DNA from: Candidatus Hermodarchaeota archaeon
GTDB lineage: Archaea; Asgardarchaeota; Hermodarchaeia; Hermodarchaeales; Hermodarchaeaceae
Reading direction: 5' to 3'
Length of the DNA stretch: 5,414 nt
Assembly (NCBI GenBank): GCA_016840185.1
Contig: JAEOSV010000064.1
Coordinates: forward strand, 1-5,414
The position numbers were made by a program, and so were the translations under genes. Positions 4,843 to 5,414 of this stretch are shown piece by piece (position 1 is the stretch's first letter; every line of letters begins with the position of its first letter). The notes beneath the pieces were generated by a model that ran no database searches, had not been told where the DNA came from, and saw only the letters and a list, made by a program, of their open reading frames with translations.

Positions 4843-5414
4843 GTGAAAAACAAGCCAACTCTTGTCCTTTACCATCCGTTAATGGCGGTTGAAGGGTACC
4901 CGGTGTTAGCTGGACGTGTACAGCCCGCCTTTGACTATCTCAAGGAAACAGGTGCATTGGACTCTGATCAAATCATAGTAGAAGAAGCACCAGAGGTTAG
5001 CGAGAAATTGCTGTTGAGTGTTCATACCCCGGGTCACATTAAGCAGGTGAAAGGATCTGGCTATGATCCTGCGTCGTTAGTGTCAGGTGGTTCAGCAGTC
5101 AGAGCCGGAGAAGCTGTTTGGAAGGGAGAGGCGACCAACGCATTTGCTTTTACCGGGTGTGCAGGTCATCATGCAAGTCGCGATTCGTTCTGGGGATTTT
5201 GTTATTACAATAACACTGCGTTATTGGTACGATATTTGCAACAGATGCATGGAGTAAAGCGATTTTTCATTGTTGATACCGATCCACATCCGGGGGATGG
5301 AACCCGTGATACCCTTGGGGATGATGAAGGCGTGTATCATTTGAATTTTGAAGCTAGTTTTCGTGAGAGCATGGACACGGTGACCCAGAGGCATGTGGAT
5401 GTGCCCTTTCCGAG
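4843..5414 (+). CDS. Histone deacetylase/acetylpolyamine amidohydrolase family protein (3' end outside window)
   Basis: The first 190 residues are present and the gene continues past the window edge. The family comprises zinc hydrolases that remove acetyl groups from lysine, polyamines or related amines; AcuC and archaeal or bacterial HDAC-like proteins belong here. Visible landmarks are LVLYHP (7-12), LSVHTPGHIKQV (58-69), GHHASRDSFWGFCYYNN (108-124) with the active-site His109-His110 pair, and IVDTDPHPGDGT (143-154) with the expected zinc ligands Asp147 and His149. Two positions look unusual: GCA replaces the common PP-type residues before GHH, and Pro150 replaces the second His of the usual HHG. 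The third zinc Asp and the catalytic Tyr would lie beyond the window. The GTG start is chosen because an in-frame TAG lies at 4828-4830, GGGG is seven bases upstream, and the next ATG (4882) would remove the first conserved strand. Confidence 0.9.
   Translation, partial: MKNKPTLVLYHPLMAVEGYPVLAGRVQPAFDYLKETGALDSDQIIVEEAPEVSEKLLLSVHTPGHIKQVKGSGYDPASLVSGGSAVRAGEAVWKGEATNAFAFTGCAGHHASRDSFWGFCYYNNTALLVRYLQQMHGVKRFFIVDTDPHPGDGTRDTLGDDEGVYHLNFEASFRESMDTVTQRHVDVPFP

Overview
The window is compact prokaryotic DNA of middling GC content. It holds five confidently coding genes, intergenic gaps of roughly 50 to 190 bases and recognisable Shine-Dalgarno sites before most genes. There are no rRNA or tRNA genes, transposases, CRISPR arrays or phage genes. 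Arginine codons are mostly CGN. The gene families present (MOFRL glycerate kinase, aldo/keto reductase, Eis-type acetyltransferase, histone-deacetylase-fold amidohydrolase) occur in both Bacteria and Archaea. The lineage therefore cannot be fixed from sequence alone; an uncultured bacterium or archaeon is plausible.

Layout from left to right. Bases 1-192 are non-coding as far as can be judged. They contain a C-rich, G-poor tract, a hairpin with a T-run that looks like an intrinsic terminator or attenuator, a possible 10-codon leader ORF with a strong ribosome binding site, and an 8-bp stem-loop over the ribosome binding site of the next gene. Bases 193-756 (+) encode an unrecognised protein with about four membrane segments. 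Its stop codon shares the palindrome CTAG with the stop of the convergent glycerate 2-kinase gene (753-2129, -). Further right on the minus strand are an aldo/keto reductase (2186-3046), a small acidic protein of unknown function (3098-3490) and an Eis-like GNAT acetyltransferase (3563-4759). After an 83-bp divergent intergenic region, a histone-deacetylase-family amidohydrolase runs rightward from a GTG start at 4843 and off the end of the window.

The four minus-strand genes, in transcription order acetyltransferase, small acidic protein, aldo/keto reductase, glycerate kinase, are separated by only 72, 51 and 56 bases. They may form one transcription unit, although no promoter or terminator in the gaps settles this. 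Two functional pairings are suggested. One is an acetyltransferase and a deacetylase-fold enzyme facing away from each other across one short promoter region, a possible acetylation writer and eraser. The other is a reductase next to a glycerate kinase, a possible short route for three-carbon hydroxy acids. Both are inferences from position. The most unusual non-coding signals are the structured leader of the membrane protein gene and a degenerate direct repeat in front of the aldo/keto reductase.
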